From Nocardia seriolae NBRC 15557 (GTDB taxonomy: Bacteria; Actinomycetota; Actinomycetes; Mycobacteriales; Mycobacteriaceae), in assembly GCF_007990715.1 (NCBI RefSeq), contig NZ_BJWY01000018.1, positions 1 through 64,000 on the forward strand: a stretch of DNA of 64,000 bases, given 5' to 3'. The notes under the pieces were generated by a model. It was not told the origin of the DNA and did not search any database. It saw only the letters and a list, made by a program, of their open reading frames with translations. Shown in pieces: positions 20,765 to 29,305 of this stretch. Position 1 is the stretch's first letter. Every line of letters begins with the position of its first letter. Both the position numbers and the translations under genes were made by a program.

Positions 20765-22255
20765 TCACACCCGCTGGAGGCTCTTGGCGGCCCCGACCGG
20801 GCGCAGGGTTTTGCCGAGGTCGGTGCGCAGGGTGGTGGCGGAGTCGAGGAGGTAGTTCTGGCGGACCTGCCAGGGGTGGCGGTCGCCCTGGCGGGGGAAG
20901 TCGGCGATCGAGCGCTGGATGTAGCCGGAGGCGAGGTCCAACAGGGGACGTTCTTGGAGGGCGCGCTGAGGCTCGGGGACGACGGCGGTGTAGCCGTTGC
21001 GGTCCATATAGCCGAGGATCTTGCAGACCAGGCGGGAGGTGAGGTCGGCGCGCAGGGTCCAGGAGGCGTTGGTGTAGCCGATGCACACGGCGAAGTTGGG
21101 GACGCCGGTGAGCATGGTGCCCTGCCAGACGAATTGGTCGGAGAGGTTGACCGGGGCCCCGTCGACGATGAGGTCGATGCCGCCGAAGGCGAGCAGTTGC
21201 AGGCCGGTGGCGGTGACCACAATGTCGGCCTCGATCAGCTTGCCCGACTTCAGGCGGATGCCTTCGGGGACAAAGGTTTCGATGTGATCGGTGACCACCT
21301 CGGCCTGGCCCTTGCGCATGGCCTTGAAGAAGTCGGCGTTGGGGACCGCGCACAGGCGCTGGTCCCACGGGTTGTAGTCCGGGGTGAAGTGCTCGGCGAC
21401 CAGGCTCTCGTCCTTCAGGATTCGCGTGGTGAGCCCGGTGAGCAGCTTGCGCGCGGCCTCTGGGCGACGCCGGCAGTACTGGTAGAAGCCGATATTGAAC
21501 AGGATGTTCTTGGTGCGGATGACCCGGTGGGCCAGATTCGGCGGCAGCAGTTCGCGAATCCGGTCGGCGATCTTGTCGCGGCCGGGGACCGCGGAGATCC
21601 AGGTGGGACTGCGCTGCAGCATGGTCACCAGTTCGGCCTGCTCGGCCATGGCCGGGACCAGGGTGACCGCGGTCGCGCCGCTGCCGATGACCACCATGCG
21701 CTTGCCCGCGTAATCCAGGTCCTCGGGCCAGAATTGGGGGTGCACGACGGCCCCGGCGAAGTCGGCGATGCCCGGGAATTCCGGCGAGTGCCCCTGGTCG
21801 TAGTTGTAGTAGCCCGAGCAGGAGTAGAGGAAGCCGCAGGTCAGCGTGCTGGTCTCGACGCCGTCGGCGGTGGTGTGCTCCAGCGTCAGGGTCCACCGCG
21901 ATTGGGAGCTGTCCCATTGCGCACCAATGACTTTGGTCCCGTACCGGATGTGCCGGTCGATGCCGTTCTCGGTGGCCGTCTCCCGGATGTAGCGCAGGAT
22001 CGACGGCCCGTCGGCAATGGACTGCGCGTCGCGCCAGGGCTTGAACGGGTAGCCGAGGGTGAACATGTCGCTGTCGGAGCGGATGCCCGGATACCGGAAC
22101 AGGTCCCAGGGGCCGCCGAGCGCCGCGCGGGCCTCGAGGATGGCGTAGCTGCGGCCGGGCTGCTCGGTCTGCAGGCGATACGCCGCGCCGATGCCGGAGA
22201 GCCCGGCTCCGACGATGACGACGTCGAGGTGTTCGGCGAGGGTGCTGGCGCTCAT
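20765..22255 (-). CDS. EthA-like Baeyer-Villiger flavin monooxygenase
   Basis: 496-residue class B flavoprotein monooxygenase using FAD and NADPH to insert oxygen into ketones or oxidise sulfur. It resembles EthA, the ethionamide activator, along its length: N-terminal FAD site VGAGLSGIG (residues 15-23), DLFRYPGIRSDSDM, the BVMO fingerprint FAGAVVHPQFWP (166-177), NADPH-binding GSGATAVTLVPA (191-202), and YNPWDQRLC. ATG 22255 agrees with the EthA N terminus. Divergent from an AraC-type regulator with only 70 bp between starts. In M. tuberculosis the equivalent position is held by the TetR repressor EthR, so the control differs here. Confidence 0.88.
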   Translation of the reverse strand: MSASTLAEHLDVVIVGAGLSGIGAAYRLQTEQPGRSYAILEARAALGGPWDLFRYPGIRSDSDMFTLGYPFKPWRDAQSIADGPSILRYIRETATENGIDRHIRYGTKVIGAQWDSSQSRWTLTLEHTTADGVETSTLTCGFLYSCSGYYNYDQGHSPEFPGIADFAGAVVHPQFWPEDLDYAGKRMVVIGSGATAVTLVPAMAEQAELVTMLQRSPTWISAVPGRDKIADRIRELLPPNLAHRVIRTKNILFNIGFYQYCRRRPEAARKLLTGLTTRILKDESLVAEHFTPDYNPWDQRLCAVPNADFFKAMRKGQAEVVTDHIETFVPEGIRLKSGKLIEADIVVTATGLQLLAFGGIDLIVDGAPVNLSDQFVWQGTMLTGVPNFAVCIGYTNASWTLRADLTSRLVCKILGYMDRNGYTAVVPEPQRALQERPLLDLASGYIQRSIADFPRQGDRHPWQVRQNYLLDSATTLRTDLGKTLRPVGAAKSLQRV

Positions 22256-22321
22256 GACTTCCAGTCTGTTGTGCCCGCCACCGGGTTTCTTGACTCTGGG
22301 CGACAAGTATTTGATTCTGTA

Positions 22322-22331
22322 CGACATGTCG
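22322..22331. promoter_or_regulatory. Palindrome overlapping the araC start codon
   Basis: CGACATGTCG is a perfect 10-bp palindrome containing the ATG at 22326. A related CGACAAGT lies about 20 bp upstream. In a 70-bp divergent promoter this is a candidate operator that could also block translation initiation. Confidence 0.35.
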
Positions 22332-23336
22332 GTGATCAGGTCCGCCGGACTGCGGGGCTTCCGCGCCACCGTGGCCGAACTCGGCGGCGATGCCGAGGAA
22401 CTCGTCGCGCTCTGCGGACTGCCGGTGGCCGCCCTGGACACCGACGATCTGCTGGTCCCCGACCAGGCCGTCGGCGCGGTGCTGGAACTCGCCGCGCACC
22501 GGCTGAACTGCCCGGATCTGGGCCTGCGCATGGCCTCCCGCCAGGACCTGGACATGCTCGGCCCGCTGGCGCTGGCCATCCGCAATGCGACCACCCTGGC
22601 CGGGGTCCTCGAATTCACCTCGCGCTACCTGTTCGTGCACGCCCGCTCGCTCAGCCTCACCATGGAACCCGACCCCTACGGCGACCGCGGCGTGATCGCC
22701 CTGCGCTACGGCGTCACCACGCCCGGCCTGCCGACCCCGGCGCAGGGCACCGATCTCGGATTGGCTTTCGTGCACAGGACGATTCAGCGCCTGGTCGAGG
22801 ACCGCTACGGCCTGCGCTCGGTGGAACTCCCCTACCGGCCCGCCGCCCCGGTCCAGGCGTACGAGGAATTCTTCGGCGCGCCAGTGCGAATCGAGCGCCC
22901 GGCCGCCCTGCTGCGGGTACCGAGCGGCCTGGCCAACCGACGGCTCTCGGGCGGTGACGAGAACCTGCACCGGCTGGCCATGGCCTTTCTGGCGGAGCAG
23001 TCCGGCGGCGCGGCCTCGGCCATCACCCCGCGGGTGCGGACCACGCTCCAGAAGCTGCTGGGTACCGCCGCCCCCGAAATCGACGCTGTCGCACGGCTGC
23101 TCACCATCCACCCGCGCACCCTGCAGCGCCGCCTGGCCGCCGAGGGCACCACCTTCGCGGCCATCCTGGACGAGGTGCGCCGCACCGAGGCCCGCCGCTA
23201 CCTGACCACCACCGACATGCCGATGAGCCAGGTGGCCTCGCTCATCGGGCTGGCCGAGCAGTCGGTCTTCACCCGCTGCTGTCAACGCTGGTGGGGCGCT
23301 ACGCCAACCGCGGTGCGGCGCGGCAAAGCAGGCTGA
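22326..23336 (+). CDS. AraC-family transcriptional regulator
   Basis: 336 residues. The N-terminal ~200 residues form an OruR/ArgR-like ligand domain (ELGGDAEELVALCGLPVAAL, then PDLGLRMASRQDLDMLGPLA) that is common in actinobacterial AraC members. The C terminus holds the two helix-turn-helix motifs (IHPRTLQRRLAAEGTTFAAI and PMSQVASLIGLAEQSVFTRC). It likely controls the divergent EthA-like monooxygenase. No Shine-Dalgarno is visible before the ATG, so a leaderless transcript is possible. The inducer is unknown, probably the monooxygenase substrate. Confidence 0.85.
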   Translation: MSVIRSAGLRGFRATVAELGGDAEELVALCGLPVAALDTDDLLVPDQAVGAVLELAAHRLNCPDLGLRMASRQDLDMLGPLALAIRNATTLAGVLEFTSRYLFVHARSLSLTMEPDPYGDRGVIALRYGVTTPGLPTPAQGTDLGLAFVHRTIQRLVEDRYGLRSVELPYRPAAPVQAYEEFFGAPVRIERPAALLRVPSGLANRRLSGGDENLHRLAMAFLAEQSGGAASAITPRVRTTLQKLLGTAAPEIDAVARLLTIHPRTLQRRLAAEGTTFAAILDEVRRTEARRYLTTTDMPMSQVASLIGLAEQSVFTRCCQRWWGATPTAVRRGKAG

Positions 23337-23439
23337 ACCTGGAGCGTTTCACAGGGTGCATCGCGAGTTCCGATGGGCCCATTGGCAAATCAAGCACGGC
23401 GAGTCCACCGAGACACGCAATCGTTTTGCGGGCTGCCGC

Positions 23440-23676
23440 GTGTCGATCATGGTCATTCGGCGGTCACGCGCGCAGTATGTGCTGATGATCGCCGAATGCC
23501 CTTCCTGCGCTTGGCCCTCGCCCACGGTCGTGTCCTCACACCGTTCCGTGCAGTACCTGCGCTGCGTGTGCGGGCAGTGGCTGATCAGCGTGCACGGGAA
23601 GGTGGTCGGCGCGGCCGGGGGCACCACGTTCAGCGGCAAGAACCCGGTGGCCGAGATCGCCGGAATCCGGGATTAG
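23440..23676 (+). CDS. Small cysteine-rich protein, possible zinc ribbon
   Basis: About 78 residues with CPSC, followed 25 residues later by CVC, in AECPSCAWPSPTVV and YLRCVCGQWLI; this spacing resembles a small zinc ribbon. It ends FSGKNPVAEIAGIRD. The GTG at 23440 or the ATG at 23449 could be the start; neither has a good ribosome site. No homologue recognised. It lies between the AraC gene and the convergent SnoaL-like gene and overlaps the latter's stop by four bases. Confidence 0.45.
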   Translation: MSIMVIRRSRAQYVLMIAECPSCAWPSPTVVSSHRSVQYLRCVCGQWLISVHGKVVGAAGGTTFSGKNPVAEIAGIRD

Positions 23677-24476
23677 CTCCCCTGCACGAAGATTCGCGCG
23701 GATTCCACACGTAGGCCGGCCGTGAAGTCCAGTTCGGCGATGCCGGGCCCCTGACGGGTCTCCACCGTCGCGGTCACCGTGCGCCCGGCGGCGATCGGCT
23801 TGCTCCAGCGCAGGCCCTTCACCCGGACGGTGAAGTCCTCCAGCGACATGGTGCCGTCGGTGCCCCACTCCAGCCGCGGCACCGGCGCCAGCGTGGAGCG
23901 CGCGTCGGCGGCGTCGCCGCGCCCGAGCGCGTTCAGTAGCCGCCCCGCGGCCTGCTTGCCCGGCTTGCCGACACCGCGCAGCCCGGACATGAAACCGACT
24001 GCGCCGCCGACACCTTGATTGCCGAGCAGCTGCGGCCCCAGCTTCGCCCCGGCCAGCAGCCCCTGCACGCCGGAGCCCAGCAGCTGGCCGATCATGCCGG
24101 CCAGCTCCCAATGTGCGCGCAGGGCGCGGATTTTCAGCGCGCCGTCGGCATCGACGAGGTCGTAGCGCAGGTGCATGGGCACGTGCAGGGTGACCCCGGT
24201 CGACATGGTGGTGGCGATGCTCAGATCGCGGAAGACCGTCATCCCGCACACCACGTCATTGGCCACGTCGAAGACGATCCCGTTGGGCGCGATGAAGGTG
24301 TCGTAGAAGCGCTCGATGGCCGCCCGCCCGACATGCGGGCGCGAGCCCACCGGATCCTCGACGCTGCCGTTCTCGGCGAACAGCCCCACCCAGGCGGCCT
24401 TGTCATGGGCGCCGACCGCCCGCGGTGAGGCTTCGACGGTCGCCATCAGTTCGGCGGCAGTGGGATTCGCGGGCAC
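23673..24476 (-). CDS. SnoaL/ketosteroid-isomerase-like protein
   Basis: 267 residues. The N-terminal ~130 residues resemble the cone-shaped NTF2/SnoaL fold: AVGAHDKAAWVGLFAENGSVEDPVG, IERFYDTFIAPNG, LRYDLVDADGALKIRALRAHWEL. The remainder carries a Gly/Leu-rich stretch (LAGAKLGPQLLGNQGVGGAV) and a beta-rich tail that I do not recognise. GTG 24476 is supported by GGAGG five bases upstream. Steroid or polyketide modification is typical of the fold but not demonstrated here. Confidence 0.6.
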   Translation of the reverse strand: MPANPTAAELMATVEASPRAVGAHDKAAWVGLFAENGSVEDPVGSRPHVGRAAIERFYDTFIAPNGIVFDVANDVVCGMTVFRDLSIATTMSTGVTLHVPMHLRYDLVDADGALKIRALRAHWELAGMIGQLLGSGVQGLLAGAKLGPQLLGNQGVGGAVGFMSGLRGVGKPGKQAAGRLLNALGRGDAADARSTLAPVPRLEWGTDGTMSLEDFTVRVKGLRWSKPIAAGRTVTATVETRQGPGIAELDFTAGLRVESARIFVQGS

Positions 24477-24565
24477 GGTGTCCTCCAGGTGGTGAGCAAG
24501 CGCGCGCGATGATACCGAACCGCCGGGATTCCCGAAGGCGGTCGGGCACATCTTTGCGGGCACCG

Positions 24566-25432
24566 TCAGATCGCGGCCAGGCGGGGTAGCAGGCGTTCGG
24601 CGAACTCGGTGGCATAGGCGACCGGGTCACCGGCGGGCATGAAATCGAGCTGGGTGACGCCCAGGGCGGACAGCGGCTCGGCGGCGCGCAGCACCCGATC
24701 CGGATCGCTCAGGGCGGGCGGAATGTAGAGCACCGTCTTGCGGATCGCCGCGTAGTCGCGCTGCTCGGCCGCGCAGTGCGCACGTAGCACCTCGAGCCTG
24801 TGCGCGACATCCTCGACCGAGCTGGCGAACAGATTGCAGGCGTCGGCGTAGCGGGCCACCAGCAGCAGCGTCTTCTTCTCGCCACCGCCGCCGATCAGGA
24901 TCGGCGGATGCGGGCGGGTCAAAGGCGCGGGCACGCAGACGGTCTCGGCCAGCTGATAGTGCGTGCCCTTGTACGGCCCGTTGTCCGGCCCCCACATCTG
25001 CAGGCAGATCTGCAGCGTCTCCTCGAGCCGCTCGAACCGCTCGGCCATCGGCACCACGGGCACGCCGAGCGCCCGCTGCTCGCGCTCGTACCAGGACGCG
25101 CCGATGCCGAGTTCGGCCCGGCCGCCGGAGAGCACGTCCAGGGTGGTGACGATCTTGGCCAGCAGGCCGGGATAGCGGTACATCACGCCGGTCACCAGCA
25201 CCCCGAGCCGCATGCGCTCGGTCAGCGCGGCAATGTAGCCGAGGGTGGTGTAGCCCTCCAGCATGGGTTCGTCGTGGGTCCCGCTGTGCTCCATCTGGAA
25301 GTAGTGGTCCATGACGGTGAATCCGGCGAACCCGGCCTGTTCGGCGATGCGGGCGGTGTGCGCCAGGGTGGGCGCGATCCGCTCGGGTTCGGCGGGTGTC
25401 GAGAAGTTCCAGTAGTGCAGCCCCAGTTCCAT
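24566..25432 (-). CDS. LLM-class, probably F420-dependent oxidoreductase
   Basis: 288-residue luciferase-like monooxygenase-fold protein. It starts MELGLHYWNFSTP and carries AGFAGFTVMDHYFQ, RLGVLVTGVMYRYPGLLAK, LDVLSGGRAELGIGASWYE and PHPPILIGGGGEKKTL, all conserved in F420-dependent LLM enzymes of Mycobacteriales. ATG 25432 follows GGAGG at eight bases. The substrate is unknown. Same strand as the SnoaL-like gene after an 89-bp gap. Confidence 0.82.
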   Translation of the reverse strand: MELGLHYWNFSTPAEPERIAPTLAHTARIAEQAGFAGFTVMDHYFQMEHSGTHDEPMLEGYTTLGYIAALTERMRLGVLVTGVMYRYPGLLAKIVTTLDVLSGGRAELGIGASWYEREQRALGVPVVPMAERFERLEETLQICLQMWGPDNGPYKGTHYQLAETVCVPAPLTRPHPPILIGGGGEKKTLLLVARYADACNLFASSVEDVAHRLEVLRAHCAAEQRDYAAIRKTVLYIPPALSDPDRVLRAAEPLSALGVTQLDFMPAGDPVAYATEFAERLLPRLAAI

Positions 25433-25544
25433 GCCGGACTCCTCCATCGTCGCCGGGTGATACACGTTGCGTGCCTGGGTGATACGGCTGCCTACAGTCT
25501 GCCCGATGGAGTGGGTCGCGGCCTTGCTGTTTCGGGGCCGGGTT

Positions 25545-26135
25545 CTACTGTCTGGGCAGTGGCAGGTCGATGCCGCCGACGTCGGTGACCTTCCACTCCT
25601 TCGGGTCGACGTTCACCGTGTAGTACACGGTGGTGAGGACGCCGTCGGGGTTCTGGGCGTTGGTGGAGTTGACGTTCAGATAGACATTGACCTTGTAGAC
25701 GCCGTTGTCGCGGTTGATGACCTGCGAGCTGAGCAGGGTGGGGCTCGAGGTCCACTTCAGCGGGACCAGGATCTGCTGCAACTTCGAGGAGGTGGCGTCG
25801 AACTTGTTGGCCAGGGCCGGGGTGGTGTTGGACTTCAGCCGCGCGGTCCAGGCGTTGAAGTCGGCGTAATTGAGATTGGCCGCGCCGATGGCGTAGTCGG
25901 AGGCGATCTGCTCGGCGTGCTTGTCGTTCGCCGCCTGGGCGTCGCGGTCGTTCAGAGCGCCGCGGGCGGACTGCCACAGCACGGCGACCCACACCAGCGC
26001 GCCGATCAAAAGCACGGCCGCGCCGCTGATCAGCAGTGTCGAGAGTTTCAACGAAACGGTTTTGACCTGCGGCTCGGCGGAGACAGCAGACGTCTCCGGG
26101 TCGACCGGCCGCTTCGGTTCGGTGTCCTGGGACAT
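25545..26135 (-). CDS. Mce-associated membrane protein
   Basis: 196 residues: ~35 cytoplasmic residues, one membrane helix (LLISGAAVLLIGALVWVAVLW, approximately residues 35-55), then an extracytoplasmic domain with DYAIGAANLNYADFNAW, KWTSSPTLLSS and YYTVNVDPKEWKVTDVGG. This is the layout of Mam/Mas proteins encoded after mceF, thought to stabilise the importer. AGGAGG lies seven bases before the ATG; 25 bp separate it from mceF, so it ends the operon. Confidence 0.8.
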   Translation of the reverse strand: MSQDTEPKRPVDPETSAVSAEPQVKTVSLKLSTLLISGAAVLLIGALVWVAVLWQSARGALNDRDAQAANDKHAEQIASDYAIGAANLNYADFNAWTARLKSNTTPALANKFDATSSKLQQILVPLKWTSSPTLLSSQVINRDNGVYKVNVYLNVNSTNAQNPDGVLTTVYYTVNVDPKEWKVTDVGGIDLPLPRQ

Positions 26136-26160
26136 GGGGTCTCCTCCTAGCTGGGTACTG

Positions 26161-27117
26161 CTACTTCACGTTGACCTGCACGCGCACGGCACCGTCACCG
26201 GTGGACGCGAGCGCCTGCGAGATCAAGCTGCTGATATTGATCTGCGGCCCGGCCGTGCGCACCGCATCGGCGAGCGGCTGCAACTGGGGCGCGAGGGCCT
26301 TCAATTCGGGTCCGGCCTGCTGCAGCCCGTCGCTCAGCTGGGCCAGGAAGGGTGCCAACCCGTTGCCGTCCACGTATGCCTGGACTCCGGGTGCACGATC
26401 CACCACTCTACCGACGGCATTGATGAGTTCCTCGAGCGACTGCTCGAACCGCACGAATGCCGGTGCGGCCGCCGCGGTGGCCTCGCCCATGCCCGCCATA
26501 TCCGACGCCGCGACCTGGAAGCTGTTGAGTAGCTGAGCGATCTTGGGTTCGCGGCTCATAATGGCCTGGGCGAGCAGATCCCCGGCCCGGGTCAGGGTGG
26601 GCATGGACGAATCGGTGCCCTGGAAGGCCGATCCCAGCGTGCTGGCCAGCGAGGCCGCGACCTTGGGGTCGAGCTGGTTCATGACCTTGTTGACCAGCCG
26701 CGACACCTCGGGAATCGACAGCGGCGACTTGATCGACGCGGTGTCCAGGCGCTGCCCGTCGGTCAGATACGGCCCGCCCGCGACCTTGGGCCGGAATTCC
26801 ACGTACGGCTCGCCCAGCGCGGAGAGCTGCTCGATGGTGATATCGCTGTTGGTCGGCAGCTTGCGGTCGCCGTCGATGCGGAAGCCCACCTCGACGCCGC
26901 GCGCGGTGGAGTCCACCGAGGTGACCTTGCCGACCTTCATGCCGGTGAGCAGGATCGGCGAACCCACGCTCAGGCCACCGGAATTCGGCATCACCATGGA
27001 CGCGTCGGTGTAGTGCGCGAACGGATCGGCCCGCACCACCCCGAAGGTCAGATAGCTCGCGCCCACCACGGTGACCACCGCGATGCCGCCCAGCGACGCC
27101 AGCGAACCCCACTTCAT
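26161..27117 (-). CDS. mceF: Mce family protein F
   Basis: 318 residues: N-terminal membrane anchor (GGIAVVTVVGASYLTFGVV), then an MCE/MlaD domain (VGSPILLTGMKVGKVTSVD to GEPYVEFRP) and a helical C-terminal region. One of six paralogous subunits forming a periplasm-spanning lipid conduit. It overlaps the mceE stop by four bases (ATGA), implying coupled translation. At 318 residues it is shorter than typical MceF (often over 400), lacking a long tail. Confidence 0.85.
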   Translation of the reverse strand: MKWGSLASLGGIAVVTVVGASYLTFGVVRADPFAHYTDASMVMPNSGGLSVGSPILLTGMKVGKVTSVDSTARGVEVGFRIDGDRKLPTNSDITIEQLSALGEPYVEFRPKVAGGPYLTDGQRLDTASIKSPLSIPEVSRLVNKVMNQLDPKVAASLASTLGSAFQGTDSSMPTLTRAGDLLAQAIMSREPKIAQLLNSFQVAASDMAGMGEATAAAAPAFVRFEQSLEELINAVGRVVDRAPGVQAYVDGNGLAPFLAQLSDGLQQAGPELKALAPQLQPLADAVRTAGPQINISSLISQALASTGDGAVRVQVNVK

Positions 27118-28226
27118 CGCACCGCTCCGATCATGCGCAGTCCGGCCAGCATGTTGGCGACCTGGTCGTCGCGCGAGACCGAATCGACCTGCACGCCGGT
27201 GATATTCACCTTCGGCCCGTTCTCCACGAACGGCATCAGCTTGTCCCGCAGCAGCGAGACCAGCGCCGACAGGTTCGACGGCTGCGACAGGTCCAGGGGC
27301 TTACCCGAAAGCGCCAGCGGCGCAAAGGCGTGCGTCACCGGATCCAACGCGCCCGCCAGCGGGGCCAGCCACACCATCGACTGCCCGAGCTGGCCGAGCA
27401 CCGCGAAGATCTGGGCGACGCCCTTGATGGAATTGGTGACCCCGGTCATGGCGTCCACCGACTCCTGGCTGAGCTGGTGGTCGAGGAAGTCCGCGCGATC
27501 GTGCAGCACCTGGGCGTTCACGCCCAGACCGTTGAGCAGCTTGTCGACCTGGTCCAGATTGGCCGCCAGATCCACGGCATTGCCCGCCGCGTTCTGCGCG
27601 ATCCGCTTGGTCTCGTTGGGATCCTGCGGCAGCACGGCATTGAACCGGTTGATGATGTCCTGCAACTGGTTGACGGCGCCGCCCTGGGTGAAGGCGGCCA
27701 GGGCGGCCATGGTGTCCTCGAGCTGCACCGGCGGCCTGGTGTGCTCCTGGGTGATGGTTCCGCCGTCCTTCAGCAGCGACCCGAACCCGTCCGGCGGTGT
27801 GGTCAGCGCCAGGTGGATGTCACCGAGCACCGTGTTCTGGCGCAGCTCCGCCATGGTGGCGGTCGGCAACTGCACCTTGGACGAGATGTCCGCGTCCACG
27901 ACGACGTACCCGCCACGCCCGCCGGACTGCGCCGAATCCACCACGCGCACACCGCTCACCGAGCCCACCTGGGCACCGTTGGCGATGACCTTCGCCTTGG
28001 CGGGCAGATTCAGCACATTGCCGAACTCGATGTGGATCCGGTAGGTCGGGCCCGAGATGGTGGTGCCGGGCACCGGCACCGAAGCCGGATCGAAGGCGCA
28101 GCCACCGATGCCCAGCAGCAGGCCCGCCGTCAGCACGGCCGCACCGGCCCGTTTCATCCGGCCCTGTCCCTTGGTCATCATGAGCGGACCGGCCTCGACC
28201 GTGACGTCCCAGCGTCCGATTCTCAT
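27114..28226 (-). CDS. mceE: Mce family lipoprotein E
   Basis: 370 residues from ATG 28226, which overlaps the mceD stop (ATGA). An internal ATG, MKRAGAAVLTAG, would give a standard signal peptide ending in lipobox GIGGC, so the acylated Cys is residue 43 of the longer form. MceE is the lipoprotein (LprK-like) subunit of Mce complexes. The MCE domain covers TYRIHIEFGNVLNLP to LGDIHLALTTPP, followed by the helical LNKL-type region. The 23-residue N-terminal extension before the signal is unusual and may be an annotation choice. Confidence 0.87.
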   Translation of the reverse strand: MRIGRWDVTVEAGPLMMTKGQGRMKRAGAAVLTAGLLLGIGGCAFDPASVPVPGTTISGPTYRIHIEFGNVLNLPAKAKVIANGAQVGSVSGVRVVDSAQSGGRGGYVVVDADISSKVQLPTATMAELRQNTVLGDIHLALTTPPDGFGSLLKDGGTITQEHTRPPVQLEDTMAALAAFTQGGAVNQLQDIINRFNAVLPQDPNETKRIAQNAAGNAVDLAANLDQVDKLLNGLGVNAQVLHDRADFLDHQLSQESVDAMTGVTNSIKGVAQIFAVLGQLGQSMVWLAPLAGALDPVTHAFAPLALSGKPLDLSQPSNLSALVSLLRDKLMPFVENGPKVNITGVQVDSVSRDDQVANMLAGLRMIGAVR

Positions 28227-29305
28227 CGCGCACCTGCCATTCCGAGCACCAGCGGGACCAGCGGGACGTTGACCATGCCGTTGGCGGCGTCGGTGCAACT
28301 GCCCGGGGTGACCGCGTTGAGCGCGGCACAGACCTGATCCGCCTGGGCGGCCGGGAGGGCCGCACGCGGGGAGCCGTAGGTGATGCCGTCGCCCATGACG
28401 TTCCGGGCGGCATTGGTCAGCACCGGGAGCGTGAGCATGACTTCCGAGAGCGAGCCGACATTGGCGCGCAGCAGCCGGATCAGCGGCAGGGTGTCGTTGA
28501 GGCCGCGCATGATCGGGTCGCCCGCAATGGTGACCAGGTCATTGAGCATGGGCAGCACCGCGCCCAGATTGTCGACGAGTTTCGCACCCGGGCCGATCAA
28601 TTCGTCGGTGGCGTTGTTCAATGCCGGGCCCAGGCGCAGCAGCATGGACCGCAGGTCGCCCCAGTGTTCCTCGACCTTCTGGCCGACCGAGGCGAAGGCG
28701 TCGAAGATGCCCACCAGGTGCCCGATATCGGCATCGGGTTGCGACAGTGCCGAACCCAGCTTCTTGACGATCTCGTTGCTCTGCGGGCCCGCGCCCTGGG
28801 TGGCGGCGTCCAGCCCGGACAGGCCGTGCGCCAGCGCATCCGGGGCCGACGCCTGCTGTAGCTGCGACGACAGGTCGGCCAGCGCGGTGAGGGTCTCGGT
28901 GATGCTCTTGGGCGTCAGGGTTTTGGTGATGCACCGGGAGGAATCCCAGCGCTGGAGGTTCTTGCCGCTGTTGAGCACCGCCAGATTGCGGTCGGCCACA
29001 ATGGAATCCGAGACCGTGGTGGCGGCGGCGTCCGCGTACACCGGGTACTGGGCGTCGACGGAGAACTTCACCTTGACCTTGGTGCCGTCGGCGTCGACGG
29101 AATCGACCGTGCCGACCGGGATTCCGCGCATGGTCACCTTGTTGCCCGCGTACAGGCCGACCGCGTCGGGCATGAGCGCGCAGTAGGCGACGGTCTTCTT
29201 CATGGGGTCGAAGTAGAACAGGTAGCCGACCACCGCGAGCACGGCGATCAGCACCGCGCCGGTGACCGAGATGAACGCCTGCGATCCGAGCATCCGCTTG
29301 AACAT
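28223..29305 (-). CDS. mceD: Mce family protein D
   Basis: 360 residues: anchor helix FISVTGAVLIAVLAVVGYLF, MCE domain with YAGNKVTMRGIPVGTVDSVD and RNLAVLNSGKN, then a long helical segment. It ends in a MVNVPLVPLVLGMAG-like tail. The start shares bases with the mceC stop (TGATG), which argues for translational coupling. A subunit of the lipid importer. Confidence 0.86.
   Translation of the reverse strand: MFKRMLGSQAFISVTGAVLIAVLAVVGYLFYFDPMKKTVAYCALMPDAVGLYAGNKVTMRGIPVGTVDSVDADGTKVKVKFSVDAQYPVYADAAATTVSDSIVADRNLAVLNSGKNLQRWDSSRCITKTLTPKSITETLTALADLSSQLQQASAPDALAHGLSGLDAATQGAGPQSNEIVKKLGSALSQPDADIGHLVGIFDAFASVGQKVEEHWGDLRSMLLRLGPALNNATDELIGPGAKLVDNLGAVLPMLNDLVTIAGDPIMRGLNDTLPLIRLLRANVGSLSEVMLTLPVLTNAARNVMGDGITYGSPRAALPAAQADQVCAALNAVTPGSCTDAANGMVNVPLVPLVLGMAGAR

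Noticed and set aside
20631..23285. 884-codon minus-strand frame across the BVMO and AraC genes.
   Set aside because: Out-of-frame with the BVMO and antisense to AraC; no domain recognised, Arg/Pro/His-rich.
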